Positions 23,683 through 35,106 of a stretch of 64,000 nucleotides of DNA are shown one piece after another. A model generated the notes under the pieces. The model ran no database searches. It was not told the DNA's origin and worked only from the letters and a program-made list of their open reading frames with translations. Where the stretch lies: assembly GCA_021464415.1 (NCBI GenBank), contig CM038466.1, positions 49,909,356 through 49,973,355 on the forward strand, written 5' to 3'. This DNA is from Lonicera japonica (lineage: Eukaryota > Streptophyta > Magnoliopsida > Dipsacales > Caprifoliaceae). Numbering within the stretch: position 1 is the stretch's first letter; each line of letters starts with the position of its first letter. The translations under genes and the position numbers were made by a program.

Positions 23683-24366
23683 CTCTCATTTGGTAACAAT
23701 GTCTCTGACGTAGTTGTATTTGGTATCAATGTGTTTGGTCCTACTATGATATTTAGTGAAAGAAATTGCTGCTTGATTATCACAGTAGACTGTAATTGCT
23801 CCTTCACAGCCATTTTGAAAACCCAAACTTCCAAAAAATCTCCTAAACCAAACTGCTTCTTGCACATCAGCTGAACATGCAATGAATTCAGCCTCCATAG
23901 TTGATAAAGCTATGCTTGTTCGTTTCTTACTACTCCAAGAAATTGCACCTTTATTTAGCAAGAAAACATAACCGGAGGTTAATTTTCGTTGATCTAGGTA
24001 TCCTCCCCAATCGGCGTTCGAATATCCAATTAGACGCAATTCTGACCCTTGATAACACAAATAATAATCTAAAGTGCCTTTGAGATATCTCAAGATTCTT
24101 TTTACAGCTTTCCAATGCTCTCGTCCAGGATTCGATTGATACCGACTAACTAGCCCAACAGCAAAATATATATCTGGGCGAGTACACATCATAGCATACA
24201 TAAAAATTCTTATAGCACTAGCATATGGTACAGTGGACATTTCCTTTTGTTCTTGTGGATTTTTAGGACACATATTAAAACTCAAAGCCTCATCCTTCGA
24301 CACAGGAATATCTACAGGCTTGCAACTATCCATACGGAAACGTTCTAAAATATTTTCGACGTAACT
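23683..24366 (-). pseudogene. copia RNase H domain and connection
   Basis: The conserved copia C-terminal region is legible: CKPVDIPVSKDE, STVPYASAIRIFMYAMMCTR, RILRYLKGTLDY, YSNADWGGYLDQRKLTSGYV, STMEAEFIACS, YCDNQAAI and RTKHIDTKY. The RNase H acidic residues (the D of NADW, the E of MEAE, the D of YCDNQ) are present. It is separated from the reverse transcriptase frame by a break near 24360 (LALSQ then a stop, then YVENILERFRMDSCKP in the sequence). It is the terminal module of the decayed polyprotein. Confidence 0.85.
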
Positions 24367-24972
24367 CTATTGTGACAATGCCAAAAATTTCTTTGTACAA
24401 TATCTTTTAATTTTGACTCCCAGTATGTAGTCAGCCTCACCCATATCTTTCATGTCAAAATGTGTGGATAACCATCTTTTGATATCCATAACATACTCCT
24501 TGTCATTCCCAGCTATCAAAATGTCATCAACATAAAGAGACAGAATTGCAAATTTATCATTTGACCTTTTAACATAAACACAATGATCCTCATCAATCAT
24601 CTTAAACTCATAGGTCAAAAGGGCCATGTGAAACCTGAGGTACCACTGTCTAGATGATTGCTTTAGGCCATATATAGATCTTTTGAGCTTACAAACATTG
24701 TGCTTTTGGCCTTTAGCAATAAAACTTACAGGTTGTACCATATAGATTTCTTCATCTAGCTCTCAATTGAGAAAAGCTGTTTTCACATCCATCTGATACA
24801 ATTCTAAATCTAAATGTGCGACAATAGCAAGTATTAGGGGAATAGAGGAAAATCTCACAACAGGTGAGAAAGTTTCCTCATAGTCTATACCTTCTTGTTG
24901 GGTATAACCTTTTGCCACTAGGCGAGCTTTGTATCTATCAATAGAATCATCCACCTTACGCTTTATTTTAAG
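24367..24972 (-). pseudogene. copia reverse transcriptase with an internal stop
   Basis: The N-terminal half carries [29 protein letters not shown] and [12 protein letters not shown]. The C-terminal half carries KLKRSIYGLKQSSRQWYLRF, the catalytic LYVDDILIAG and KDMGEADYILGVK. A nonsense TGA directly after AFLN (about 24760-24762) stands where copia elements have glycine before ELDEEIYM, splitting the domain in two open frames. The catalytic YVDD itself is intact. Confidence 0.88.
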
Positions 24973-25074
24973 AATTCATTTGTTTCCAATAGCTTTACGT
25001 CCTGGCGGTAAGTCGACTAAGTTCCAAACTTGATTGACTCTCATAGATTCCATTTCTTCTTCTAATGCAACTTT

Positions 25075-25560
25075 TCACTTTTCTTTATCAAGAGATTCAA
25101 GTGCCTCTTGCACATTTTTAGGTTCTTCATCATTATAGGGAGTAACGATATATACTTTATTTTTTATTGAAAAACGTCTTTTAGGAATCTTAGAACGCAT
25201 ACTCCTTCTTAATTGAGGATTATTATCTTCACCAATCGAAATTGGTTCGAATGCATCCTCAACTCTCCCACTCAATTGAGATTGGTGAAGCAACTCTGGT
25301 GAGCTCCCACTGTCGAGAATAAAGTTAGGTACTTCTTCTTGAGGGTCAAAACTTAGTTGACTAGTACCAAATTCGTTTTCTTCTTCTATCTCATATAGAT
25401 AATAGTCCTTATCTACATCTTCCTTTTTAGGAAAATGATCTTCAAAAAAAGTGACATCCCGGGACTCAATTCCCTCTTGGCCCTAATTTACCAAATTTGT
25501 GAGAAGTATCAAGAATGTAAGCCGCGGATCCCCATGGATGCAACTCATTCAAATTAGGTT
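25075..25560 (-). pseudogene. copia spacer between integrase and reverse transcriptase
   Basis: Low-conservation linker with RRSMRSKIPKRRFSI and EEPKNVQEALESLDKEK, the latter typical of the segment leading into the copia reverse transcriptase. Several breaks are present. Confidence 0.6.
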
Positions 25561-25646
25561 TTCTGTTTGTCCATAGCTCATAAGGTGTTAAGAAAACTGA
25601 TTTTGAAAGTACACGATTAAGTACACAGGCAGCTGTCAATAGAGCA

Positions 25647-26483
25647 TCACCCCAATATTACAGGGAGATTAGCTTGAGCCATCATGGACTTAACCGTTTC
25701 GAGCAAAGTTATATTCCTTCGCTCAGCAACACTATTTTGTTGCGGAGTTCTTGGAGTAGTTAATTGCCTCATAATACCCTTTTCATGACACAATTCTGTG
25801 AATTGGTCAGATAAATACTCCCTTCCTCGATCGGTCCTTAAAGCTTTCACTTTCTTGTCTAATTGATTGTCAACCTCATTTAAATATCTTTTAAAACAAT
25901 CTAATGCTTCAGATTTATGGGAAATCAAATAAACATGACCATATCGGGTGAAGTCATTTATAAAAGTGGTAAAATATGAGGCTCCATGTCTTGCTCTTAC
26001 ATTCATTGGTCCACAAATGTCAAAGTGTATAAGTTGTAAAGGAAAGTAAGCTCGTGTTCCCTTTCCAAAAGGTTTCCTAATAGCTTTGCCTTGAAGGCAA
26101 AATTCACAAGTAGGCAACTCAAATTTTACATTTGAACCTAATATACCATCACGAGCCAGTCGATTCATTCTAGTATGCCACAAACAGGCATCTAAATTAT
26201 GATTACTGGATTCAGTAAATAAGGAAAAACAAACATTACGCTTATTATAAGCATAATTAGTGTTCAGCACCATAAAACCATCCACAATAAAACTACAACC
26301 ATAGTACGTAGTACCATTAGAAATCCTAACACAATTATTATGAAAATTCAAAACATATCCAAGTTTTAGTAGAGCAATAACAGAGACTAAATTTCGTCGA
26401 ATATCTAGAGCATAAAGGACATCATGTAGGTATAGGATTTGGCCCTCTCGCAAATCTAATCTGCACGTGCCAATTCCTTTCAC
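25647..26483 (-). pseudogene. copia pre-integrase and integrase domains
   Basis: The GAG-pre-integrase part shows LWHTRMNRLARDG and CEFCLQGKAIRKPFG. In the zinc-binding HHCC motif the usual second histidine (LGH) is replaced by NR. The integrase core keeps D in HFDICGPM, D in RTDRGREYL and E in PQQNSVAERRN, so the DDE triad is legible. The frame ends at LPVILG before the expected YWGDAL continuation. Upstream, a protease-like WTVDSRATDHV (about 26545-26603) has DSR in place of the active-site DSG. Confidence 0.85.
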
Positions 26484-26689
26484 TTCTGCCCTTGCATTAT
26501 TGCCTACATAAATCCATTTCGTGCCACAGGGAATTCAACGAAATTTCACAAACTCATTTCTGTCTCTAGCTACGTGGTCCGTGGCTCTTGAGTCTACTGT
26601 CCACATTGGATAAGATTCAATAAATAAAACAGTACTAGAAACAAAAATTTCAGAAACAACGTTTTCATTTAAAGAAGAAAAATAAGACA

Positions 26690-27566
26690 TTACCTTCTTA
26701 GGCTCAGTGCACTCACGGCATAATGACCCTTGTTACCACAATTGTAATAAGTCACTTGTGTCTTATCAACCTTTTTACCGCGTTTTTCTCTTTTGCGCTT
26801 TTGCAACTTGTTTCCTTTTTTTGGTCCCGAACCATTCTCATGCATCTTACCATTGCCCTTGTTGTTGTAGTTAGACCTTTTGCGCTTGTTCCCAAAAATT
26901 TGTTTGGAACTGGACTCAGCTACATAAGCTTGAGCATTGGGTTTAGCTGCCTCAAGGCGCTCATCCTCCAGTTCCAAATGTCGCACAATGTCAGCAAAGG
27001 TCTTGATGTTCTCATTGTGAGTTATGTTTACCTTCATGTGCTCCCAATGTGCAGGCAGGGACCGGATAACAACTTGCACGTGTTGTTTATCAGTGAGGTT
27101 GTGACCTGCTGATTTCAACTCTTGTTATCATGTTCAACATTTTCCTCAAATATTGTTTCATCGATTTGTTATGGACCTTCTTGTAAGTGTCAAACTTGAT
27201 TGTTAACTGCCTGAGTTTAGAGACAGTAGTTCCTTCAAACTTCTCTTGAAGAGCAACCCATATGGCATTGGCATTGGGATACTATTGATATTCAACCACA
27301 AGGTCATCGCTCATGGACCTGATTAAGATTCTTCTTGCAGTGGAATCTTTTTTCTTCCAAGCAGTATAAGTAGTCATGTCACGCCTGTATTGTGCGAGAT
27401 TGGTACTTTCCTCATCAGCCATAGGCGCATCTATCACAAAATTGATGGCCTCTAACACTTCTTGCTCCTCAAGGACATAATGCATTTTCAGATGCCAAAT
27501 ATTATAATTGTCACCATTGAGCTTCTCGCCCTTATTCAATTCAGCTATTATGTTCTTACTAGCCAT
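26690..27566 (-). pseudogene. copia gag with nucleocapsid
   Basis: The start MASKNIIAELNKGEKLNG with NYNIWHLKMHYVLEE is typical of copia gag. A stop after VVEYQ (27282-27284) interrupts it, the frame shifts near 27118, and it continues with SAGHNLTDKQHVQVVIRSLP. A lysine-rich stretch precedes the zinc knuckle, which reads YYNCGNKGHYA, so the first cysteine is changed and the last is lost by a frameshift. It is therefore inactive. Confidence 0.85.
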
Positions 27567-27963
27567 AGTTAGTCACGAATCTTTTGTAAAAAAGAAAAAC
27601 AAATACAACATCAGTCTAAGAAAACATTATACACATCATTTTTTAGTCACAATTTAGAAATTAAAGTCATTAGAAATTTGTCATAAGAATTTGAATCAAA
27701 AGTTCACTATGTTCCCAATCATCATCAAAATTCAAATTTCAAATTTCCTTTAACTTAAATTTTAAATTGTACCATAATTCTTAGATGAGAATTCACTTGA
27801 ATCCTACCAATCTTAGAATGCCCAAAAGTATAATAATGAAAGAAAACTAATTATGAAATGAGTCATAACAAAAAAAAACCTTAACAATTCATTACAACAT
27901 ACAAAAACTAATAAGTAGTACTGATGTAATGTAAATAAGATAAACTGAAATGAGAATTAAACA

Positions 27964-28561
27964 TTATTTGTATATGATCTTCCTAGGAATAGATACTTCC
28001 ACTTTCTCATTATCCATAATAGTGGGAACCATATCCTTTATCCAAGGAAAAAGGAGAGCCGGTGCTTTAGAAATCTTGAGATTGGGGCTTAAAACAAGAG
28101 TGGAAGACTTGTTTAAATTCCTCCATGTGTATTCCTCTAAAAACAGGTGAATCAAAGTCTCATATTTGCCAGTTTTCCTATTTAACATATCCACGAAGTC
28201 GTTGTGTTGAGCCCTAGATTCATTTGGTTTCTCAAACCAAAAATCCTTAATTTTTCCTTTTAAAGGGTCAGGCAAAGTATTGCATAAAGCTTCATACTTA
28301 TCACAGTCCTCCATCACTCGGCCTTTGTGGATTATCACTTGAAGCATGTCGTTTATAATTTTGACATGTTCAATGAGGTGATGATCTGGATGCTTTCTTA
28401 TAATTGGCAAGAGTGTTTTCTAATTCTATAAGCCCATCTCTTTGAGTTTGGGTCCTCGTCGCTATAGGAGTGATTCTCATTCGTGTTTTACCACGAATAA
28501 ATCTAGTCTTGTTAACATCCCTATAGGTTTTGAGTCTTTTTATTCTTGTCAACTGAGACAT
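27964..28561 (-). pseudogene. Extra frameshifted open frame in the copia leader
   Basis: Two overlapping minus-strand frames lie between the primer-binding site and gag. The first (28370-28561) starts MSQLTRIKRLKTYRDVNKTR and runs to LIELENTL. The second (27964-28410) continues with a shifted frame from HPDHHLIEHVKIINDM to SIPRKIIYK. The spacing of LPDPLKGKIKDFWF and FVDMLNRK is loosely like a retrotransposon gag (SLKG-WF type), but I cannot assign it. Copia elements normally lack a gene here, so it may be a captured or recombined fragment. Confidence 0.4.
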
Positions 28562-29392
28562 ATTCCCTTAAAAAAATAATAAGAAATATTAATGAGAAAA
28601 ACTCAAGCCAATTCAATATATAGAATAAACATAAACAATTGTCATGACATAAAAAATAATTCTACGGTCAATAATTAAATTGCCATAAAATGTTATAGTA
28701 TTGGTAGTAACAATATTATTACGCATCAAAACATTATCCTGAGAAACATCAAAAATTTGCCACCTATATCAACATTATATATACAAAGTAAATAATTATA
28801 TATATAAGTTAATATACATGTGCATATATCAATAACAACAAGCAGAAGCAATTCAGAAGCAGCCTTTTACAAAAGAAAGAATGAAAAAAAAATGCTTTAA
28901 ATTCAAATATACATTTTTTAATAAGGCAGAAAATTGTCACTGCGTAAAATAGTGACAATATATGTCACTAAAACTTGTCACTGTCATAGACTGTGACAGT
29001 ATCGGCCTTGTTCATCATCTTCTCAACTGATTAAAAAAAACCGCAGAGTTTCTTCTTTCAAACTTTTAGAAAATCATAACTCACTCAATATTGATCCGTT
29101 TTTCGCATACCATATATCAACGGAAAGGTATTGATGAGTAGAAAAAATCTACATTAACATATTCACAAAAACATAAAATTGAAAACGCCCAATCCAACGC
29201 AAAGTCACGTTTTTCAAATTTCTGATCAATTTTTCTCTCAATATATATGGAGATGGGCCATGAAATTACAGCAAAATGTCTAACATGTCAAGGGTTACTA
29301 TTATATGTTAGATTCATGCAATTTGGTGAAGGTTCAAAAAATTCACCATTAATGGGTTTATCTTGATATATGCAATTTTGACAACAACCTCC

Positions 29393-29403
29393 CTCTGATA
29401 CCA
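29393..29403 (-). promoter_or_regulatory. Primer-binding site for initiator-Met tRNA
   Basis: On the minus strand TGGTATCAGAG starts one base inside the 5' LTR end and matches the 3' end of plant initiator-Met tRNA, the standard primer for copia elements. Confidence 0.88.
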
Positions 29404-29404
29404 A

Positions 29405-29817
29405 TGTGGTAATTTAATGAAAGCAGAACATATAATTATAATAAGATCACATACCTTTTTGATGATTTCAAAACTATGTTTTAATGATAGGTCCAAATGT
29501 AAATCAAATGGAGATACACTTAGTTTCACAACCCAAGAACTATATATGTATATATATATATATATATATCTATTAAAATTGCTTACTGAGTTTCACAGGA
29601 GCACTTCCATCTTTTCTATTTTTTTTTCTCTTAGGATCAAAAAACCAACCAAGAGAATAATGATGGGAAGGAAGTTACAAACAAACAGTTTTTCTCTTTT
29701 GTTTTAATAACTGTTTTTAACTTCCTTTTTTTATTATTAATTAATTAATTTAAATTAATATGGGCATAATAATAGTTCGATCAACCAGTCATGGGCGACC
29801 CAACCCAAAATCCAACA
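29405..29817 (-). repeat. 5' LTR of the copia element
   Basis: 413 bp, terminal TG...CA, followed on the minus strand by the tRNA primer site. Confidence 0.93.
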
Positions 29818-29830
29818 GTATTTAAACAGA

Positions 29831-31061
29831 CATGCAATTCTAGTTGTAATTCACAAGAACAAAAAAAATTCTCACTAAAGTGAATTTTCTTTTGTTTATG
29901 AATATGAAAAGTAGTTTCTGAAAAATCTATTAATTTACAAAATGAAAACGTTTTAAGTTATATATACATATTATGTAATAAAAATAGATTTCATGTATTA
30001 TATTGAATATGCACTTGATTTTAGTTATTTTACATAAAAATTAGTTTCCAATATAGTTTTTATTTTGTTTATAAGTATCAAATACAGTTTAGCAAAAATT
30101 TCTTCATTAGGGAAGAAAGGAAAATAGAAACACAATACTCTATGAAAAATATTTTTTATGAGTTTAACCTTGATTTTAGGTAGTTGGAGACCTCAATAAT
30201 CAATTTGATTCTTTGGGCAGAAAGAAAAATATCAAAGAAATAATAAATAATTATAATTAATTTTCTTTTTGTATTCTTAATGTTATCCGTCAAGGACGGG
30301 ATAAAATTATTCTACCTTTGAGGCGATATTGTTTTATTCAATTCATTGTGGGGTAAAGGGAGTGATCGAGATAATTAATATCATATCATGCATGTCCATC
30401 ATTGTACCAAACACAAGATTGAATGAAAATATCATATTTATCTCTGTACCAAACACATAAGGATATATCTGTCACATCCTTTATGTCAACAAACACATGA
30501 TAATATAAATTAATCATATCCTCTATTTTATCCATCGCGACAAACACAACTTAAGATTGTATTTGACGTGCGGGGTAAATGGACGAGATGAAATAAAATT
30601 GTTCTATCTCATATTTGGTATTGGTTAAGATTGACATCGGCTTAAGTTATTGATCCTACAAAGGCCTTTTATTATATCAGGAGAAAGATTAAACAATTTT
30701 AGATAAAATTAAATAACTATGTCTGACATTTTTATTCGACACATCAAACGCACACGTATAGATGGCGTAAGATAAGATAGGAAAAGGCAACTTGTATTGT
30801 AAATAAAGTTTCTTATTTACTACAATTATATTTTTGACTTTCACTCTCAATGTCGATGCTTGACAATATTGGCATTAGAGCGTTTAAAAAGAGAAGTTAG
30901 GAAAATATGACATTGAGGGAAATATTTTAGATCTTGCATAAGGAATAGATCCCTTAGACCATGCATTTAATTAGTGGGTCATATCTCAACGCTTTTGGGA
31001 TATTGAAAAATATGGTTTATTTAAAAAAAAATTATAAAAAAAATAGGGAATAATAATTTTA
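29831..31061. other. AT-rich intergenic DNA
   Basis: No gene was recognised. Several related phrases about 30470-30600 and 30750-30800 (gataagatagg-like, caaacaca-like) suggest eroded small elements, but no boundaries could be set. Confidence 0.35.
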
Positions 31062-31543
31062 TAAATTAAAGGCCAATATTTGACCTAACTCTAAAAGGAG
31101 TGCAAAGTTAATTTTGCAGTAGATTTTTAAATTGTATTTTTTTATGAAATCATGCAAAATTAAGTTTGCATTACATTTTTTATTAACATATTATTATAAA
31201 TAAGTGTTTAATTGACGATACTTTAGAACAATTTTAACAAATTACATATTCAAAACCTATTTATTAATAAAATGCATAACATTTTTTTTTGAAATTATTG
31301 CAGTCCGTATTTTCTAAAACATTACTATGTAATTGTGTTTATTTGATAATGTTTTATAGTTTTATGAATAAAATATAAGAATATACTTATCAAAAAATAT
31401 AAATACATCATGCAAAACAAATTTGCACTAATTTTTTTTATTGCAAAGTCAAGATTGCACAGAACACAATTTGTGCAAAGTTAAGTTTGCACGTTGTTAA
31501 AACCCTTATTTTAAAACACAATTGATAAACAAGCCCTTATTTT
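31062..31543 (-). mobile_element. TIR element copy B, inverted relative to copy A
   Basis: Read on the minus strand it starts AAATAAGGGCTTGTTTATCA and ends with GCACTCCTTTTAGAG and GGTCAAATATTGGCC, matching 7116-7490 in order. It contains more TGCAAA/TTTGCA half-sites than copy A, including GTGCAAA-gttaag-TTTGCAC at about 31473-31492. No coding capacity. Confidence 0.65.
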
Positions 31544-32238
31544 ATAGTGATAATGATATCTAGGCTTTTATTACTAAAAAGTATTATTCGTTAATCTTTT
31601 TACAAAAAATATTGTCACACAAGATCTTTTACTTCATTTCTAGATAACTAACAAATCCTTTTCGCCCCACATGAGAAAAACTCCTACTTCCATATTTAGT
31701 CATTGATTGCACATTTTTGAACTAGTATTGAATTTTTAGAACAAGTTTCTTATTGAAATTAACTATGTTTGAAGACTTGAATTTTAATTTGAAACATTTA
31801 GAACTCGTTTGGTTGCGTAAATTATTTTATTTATAAATTTTTTTACCGTAAATTAACATATTATAAATTATTTCATTTCAGCAAAAAAAAATTGCGGTGT
31901 GATTTATTTTTTCTCATGAATTTGTATGATATATATAAGTTTTGTAATTTCAACTATATCTATATGTTTTCTTATTTAATATCTTATATATTAACTTAAA
32001 TTTATGACTTTATATACTAGTTCATTTTTGTAACGAAATACTCAAATTAAATAATTCACGAATTAAACAACTATAAATAATTTAATCGTAAATTGAAGGA
32101 TAACCAAACGGCAAGTTAAAAAAAAAAGTAAAATTTTAATATTGAAATGTGGGACATTTTTGGACATCACAATCAATTATTATGAACATTAAAAAATGAC
32201 AGTTACTTGGAGGTACATATATCTTGTGAAGCATAAAA

Positions 32239-32332
32239 TTGGGCCACAAGGCCCATCAAACAAATGGGTACAATATATACAAACAATGTTGACATCCAAT
32301 TGATGTGGCCCATTAGACTTTACGGCCCAATT
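32239..32332. promoter_or_regulatory. Cluster of TGGGCC/GGCCCA motifs without a gene
   Basis: Four GGCCCA/TGGGCC words (about 32239, 32250, 32307, 32323) occur within 95 bp. Such words are TCP-type site II elements in plant promoters. No coding region lies close on either strand. Confidence 0.4.
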
Positions 32333-34430
32333 TAAGACTTGTTATTTGATTTTCATCTACACTTGCTTACTATATATATTAAAAAAAACAGATGGACGCA
32401 AAATTGTTAAATTACTCTTCTCAATTATTATAAAATAATATAAAGTATCGTGTTGCACGTATATAGAGTGTGCTCTTAGATTAGTATAATTAAACAAAGT
32501 ACAATGAGATTTATGACCCGACTCTCTAACCACGAATGTCAACCCAACCGCGATAAGAAAAAATATCAGTCAATGCATTTTGACACTATTCAATGTGTAA
32601 CATTTCTATCATTGCAAAATAAATTGATTATTGCTATTAACATTCTAAATAAGTCCTCTAACACTGCAAAATGATCTTTAGTGACACTTTTCTTGTATTT
32701 TAAGAAAATTTGAAGAGATGTTTTGAGTTCGAGTCTCATTCGGGGTGAATGGGGGGGGGGGGGGGGGGGTTGGGGGTTTTGTTATTATTGTATTAAAAGG
32801 AAAAGACTTAGACTCTCTCTCCCTTTTGTTTTTTAAGAAAAATATTTACTTAGAATGTCAATAACTTTTTTTCGTTAAACTATAAGGGTATCCGCGCTAA
32901 CTTGCTCGCAACTCGACTAATCTCTACCCAGTCTATCCGGTCAAAAGAAGGCCGTCCATGCTCAGACTAAGGGATTCACAAAATATTACTTGTGGTTTGG
33001 CCCCCAAAGTTTCGATCTATATCGTGGAGTTTGAGTTCACAACTTAAATTTCATGAGACACTTATCATGGTTCAAGCTTGCCACTTGACCGACCCCTAAT
33101 AATTGAATACCAATAATTATACCCAACAAATTACATATTACAAAAAAAAAAATCATCCCACACTTCTTGAGCACAATAAAGCAAAGAAAGCAACTATAGG
33201 CAATAAGGAAATGGTCCCAATAGTGTTATGGTCACTGACCTTTAGCTATCAGGGACACATGCAACAAATTAAACAATACAAATTAAACATTTGGAGGGTC
33301 CCAATTCCCAATCTGCAGTGACCTTGGTTGAGTAGTAGTAACTCTTTTTGGGGTACCCTTCCCTCCATGCTATCTTCTTTAATCTTTCTCAGTGCAATCA
33401 TTGCACAAATGCACCTAACAAACAATCCCCCTCTTTCCTTTATTGTGAATCAGCTACTCTTTTTTTTTTTGTGTGTGAATCAGCTACTTTTGTTAAGCAT
33501 GTCTTTGTCTTTTTACTACTCCAATGTCAAGAACTGTGGAATTAGCACTGCGCAAAAGCCTTTAGGGTCCCCCCCCAAAACCCCCCAAATGATATATTCT
33601 ATCCTTATGCATTTATAGTCCCTTGAACTATATCACTCCTAAACTAAAAGGTTAAATACAAAAAAGACTCAATAAAAAATTAATTGACAAACCCCTTGGC
33701 ACTCCTTTTTAACTAAAGTAATGTAATTAGCATGTAGTGGGTTTTAGATCAATACGCTGATGCTAAATGTATTTGTGGATTAATTTTTTGTAAATTATAT
33801 TGTGTGTTTAACATTTTATCTTCAGAGATATAATCATCATAAGAAAACTTGTAAAAGCAAGTTAATTAGTTTTCTTTTCGGTCATTGATGACTTGGAGTA
33901 ACCCGTGCTGGTAGCACTACGGCCTAACTCGTGTAATTATAGATGTTAAAATTCCGTGCGCAAGTCCCCTTGTGTGTGAAAAAGGCCTAACCTGAAAATT
34001 GCAAACCAAGCTCGAATTATCTTGAAGCTCGTTAATATATTCAACCCCACTCAATAAACTCGCAATATACTACAAATTTGTAATTAAAAAAAAAATTACT
34101 CAAAATCGGCTTAGTTGCAAATTTATTTAGGTGGTCAATATTAATTAGACATTAGCAAGCTCAAGCCAAACTCATAGACAAGCCTAGTTATCATAATGAA
34201 ATAAGACTACAAAGAGCCTGTCTGATTGTCCTTCGATTTACGAATTTGACCATTTAAAATTACTTAATTCGTGAAAAGTATCAAAATAGCATATAAAGAC
34301 TAAACTTAACTTAATTCTTAAGACATTAAATAAAAAAAAAAATAAAGCTAAGCATAATTGAAATTACATATATAACTTATACTTAAGAGGCAAGCAATTC
34401 ATGGGGAACACAATTTTTTGTTAAAATAAA

Positions 34431-34620
34431 AAAAAATAGTTTACTAATTTACAATTTGTTTTTTTGATTAATCATTTATATCAAAGATAATTACATGGAA
34501 TCAGACATAGAATTTTTGTTGCCCTAGCTTACTATGAACTACATAATTCGCTAAATAAAAAAAATAGTTTACTAATTTACGATTTTTATTTTGATTAATC
34601 ATTTATATCAAAGATAATTA
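34431..34620. repeat. Direct repeat of about 63 bp
   Basis: The phrase from aatagtttactaatttac to tatcaaagataatta occurs at 34431-34493 and again at 34559-34620, differing mainly in T-run length and one base. Confidence 0.6.
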
Positions 34621-34809
34621 ATCGTCCATGGGTTTCGAACATGTGAAATCTCTAATACGATATCAGAAAGGATGCTACTAGGCTACAAGGCCATTGACTT
34701 ACAAATTTAACAATTTAGGCAACTAAACGACCCCTTAATATATAAATTTTAAATACCCACATATATCTTGCTCAAAAAATGGCAGAATGTATATTGTGCA
34801 TCTACCTTA

Positions 34810-34842
<33 letters not shown>

Positions 34843-35074
34843 TCAAGATAATTTTAACGTTTAACTGAAAAAAAGGGTATATAATTTTTAGTTTGATCCA
34901 ACTAAGAACCTCTTTGTTGAAAACATAAAGAGTACATCACCATTCCACAAGACCATTCGCATTTTAAAAGTTAACTATACAAACTTTGTAATTCCAAGTT
35001 ATAATCCTTCTATTTTCAAAATTTTCAAGTTTATCCTAATCAAATTACAACATCTTATCCTTCTCCCCCCCCCC

Positions 35075-35106
<32 letters not shown>

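Larger units (their letters stand above)
22117..29817 (-). mobile_element. Full-length decayed Ty1/copia LTR retrotransposon
   Basis: LTRs lie at 29405-29817 (5' in element orientation) and 22117-22520 (3'). Both start TGTTGGATTTTGGG and end ACCACA on the minus strand. By hand alignment they differ by roughly 20 substitutions in 400 bp plus a few small indels. Next to the 5' LTR is a primer-binding site (29393-29403) matching initiator-Met tRNA, and a purine tract (22521-22530) precedes the 3' LTR. Domain order is gag, protease, integrase, reverse transcriptase, RNase H, which defines copia. Stops and frameshifts interrupt every region, so it cannot encode a working polyprotein. The flanks share gtatttaaacaga (22103-22115, 29818-29830), longer than the usual 5 bp. 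Confidence 0.95.

Noticed and set aside
26723..27112. 129-codon plus-strand frame inside the copia element
   Set aside because: Shadow of gag on the opposite strand.
33328..33618. 96-codon plus-strand frame near 33.4 kb
   Set aside because: Low-complexity, hydrophobic by composition, overlapping a second frame and a C-rich run; no signal of a real gene.
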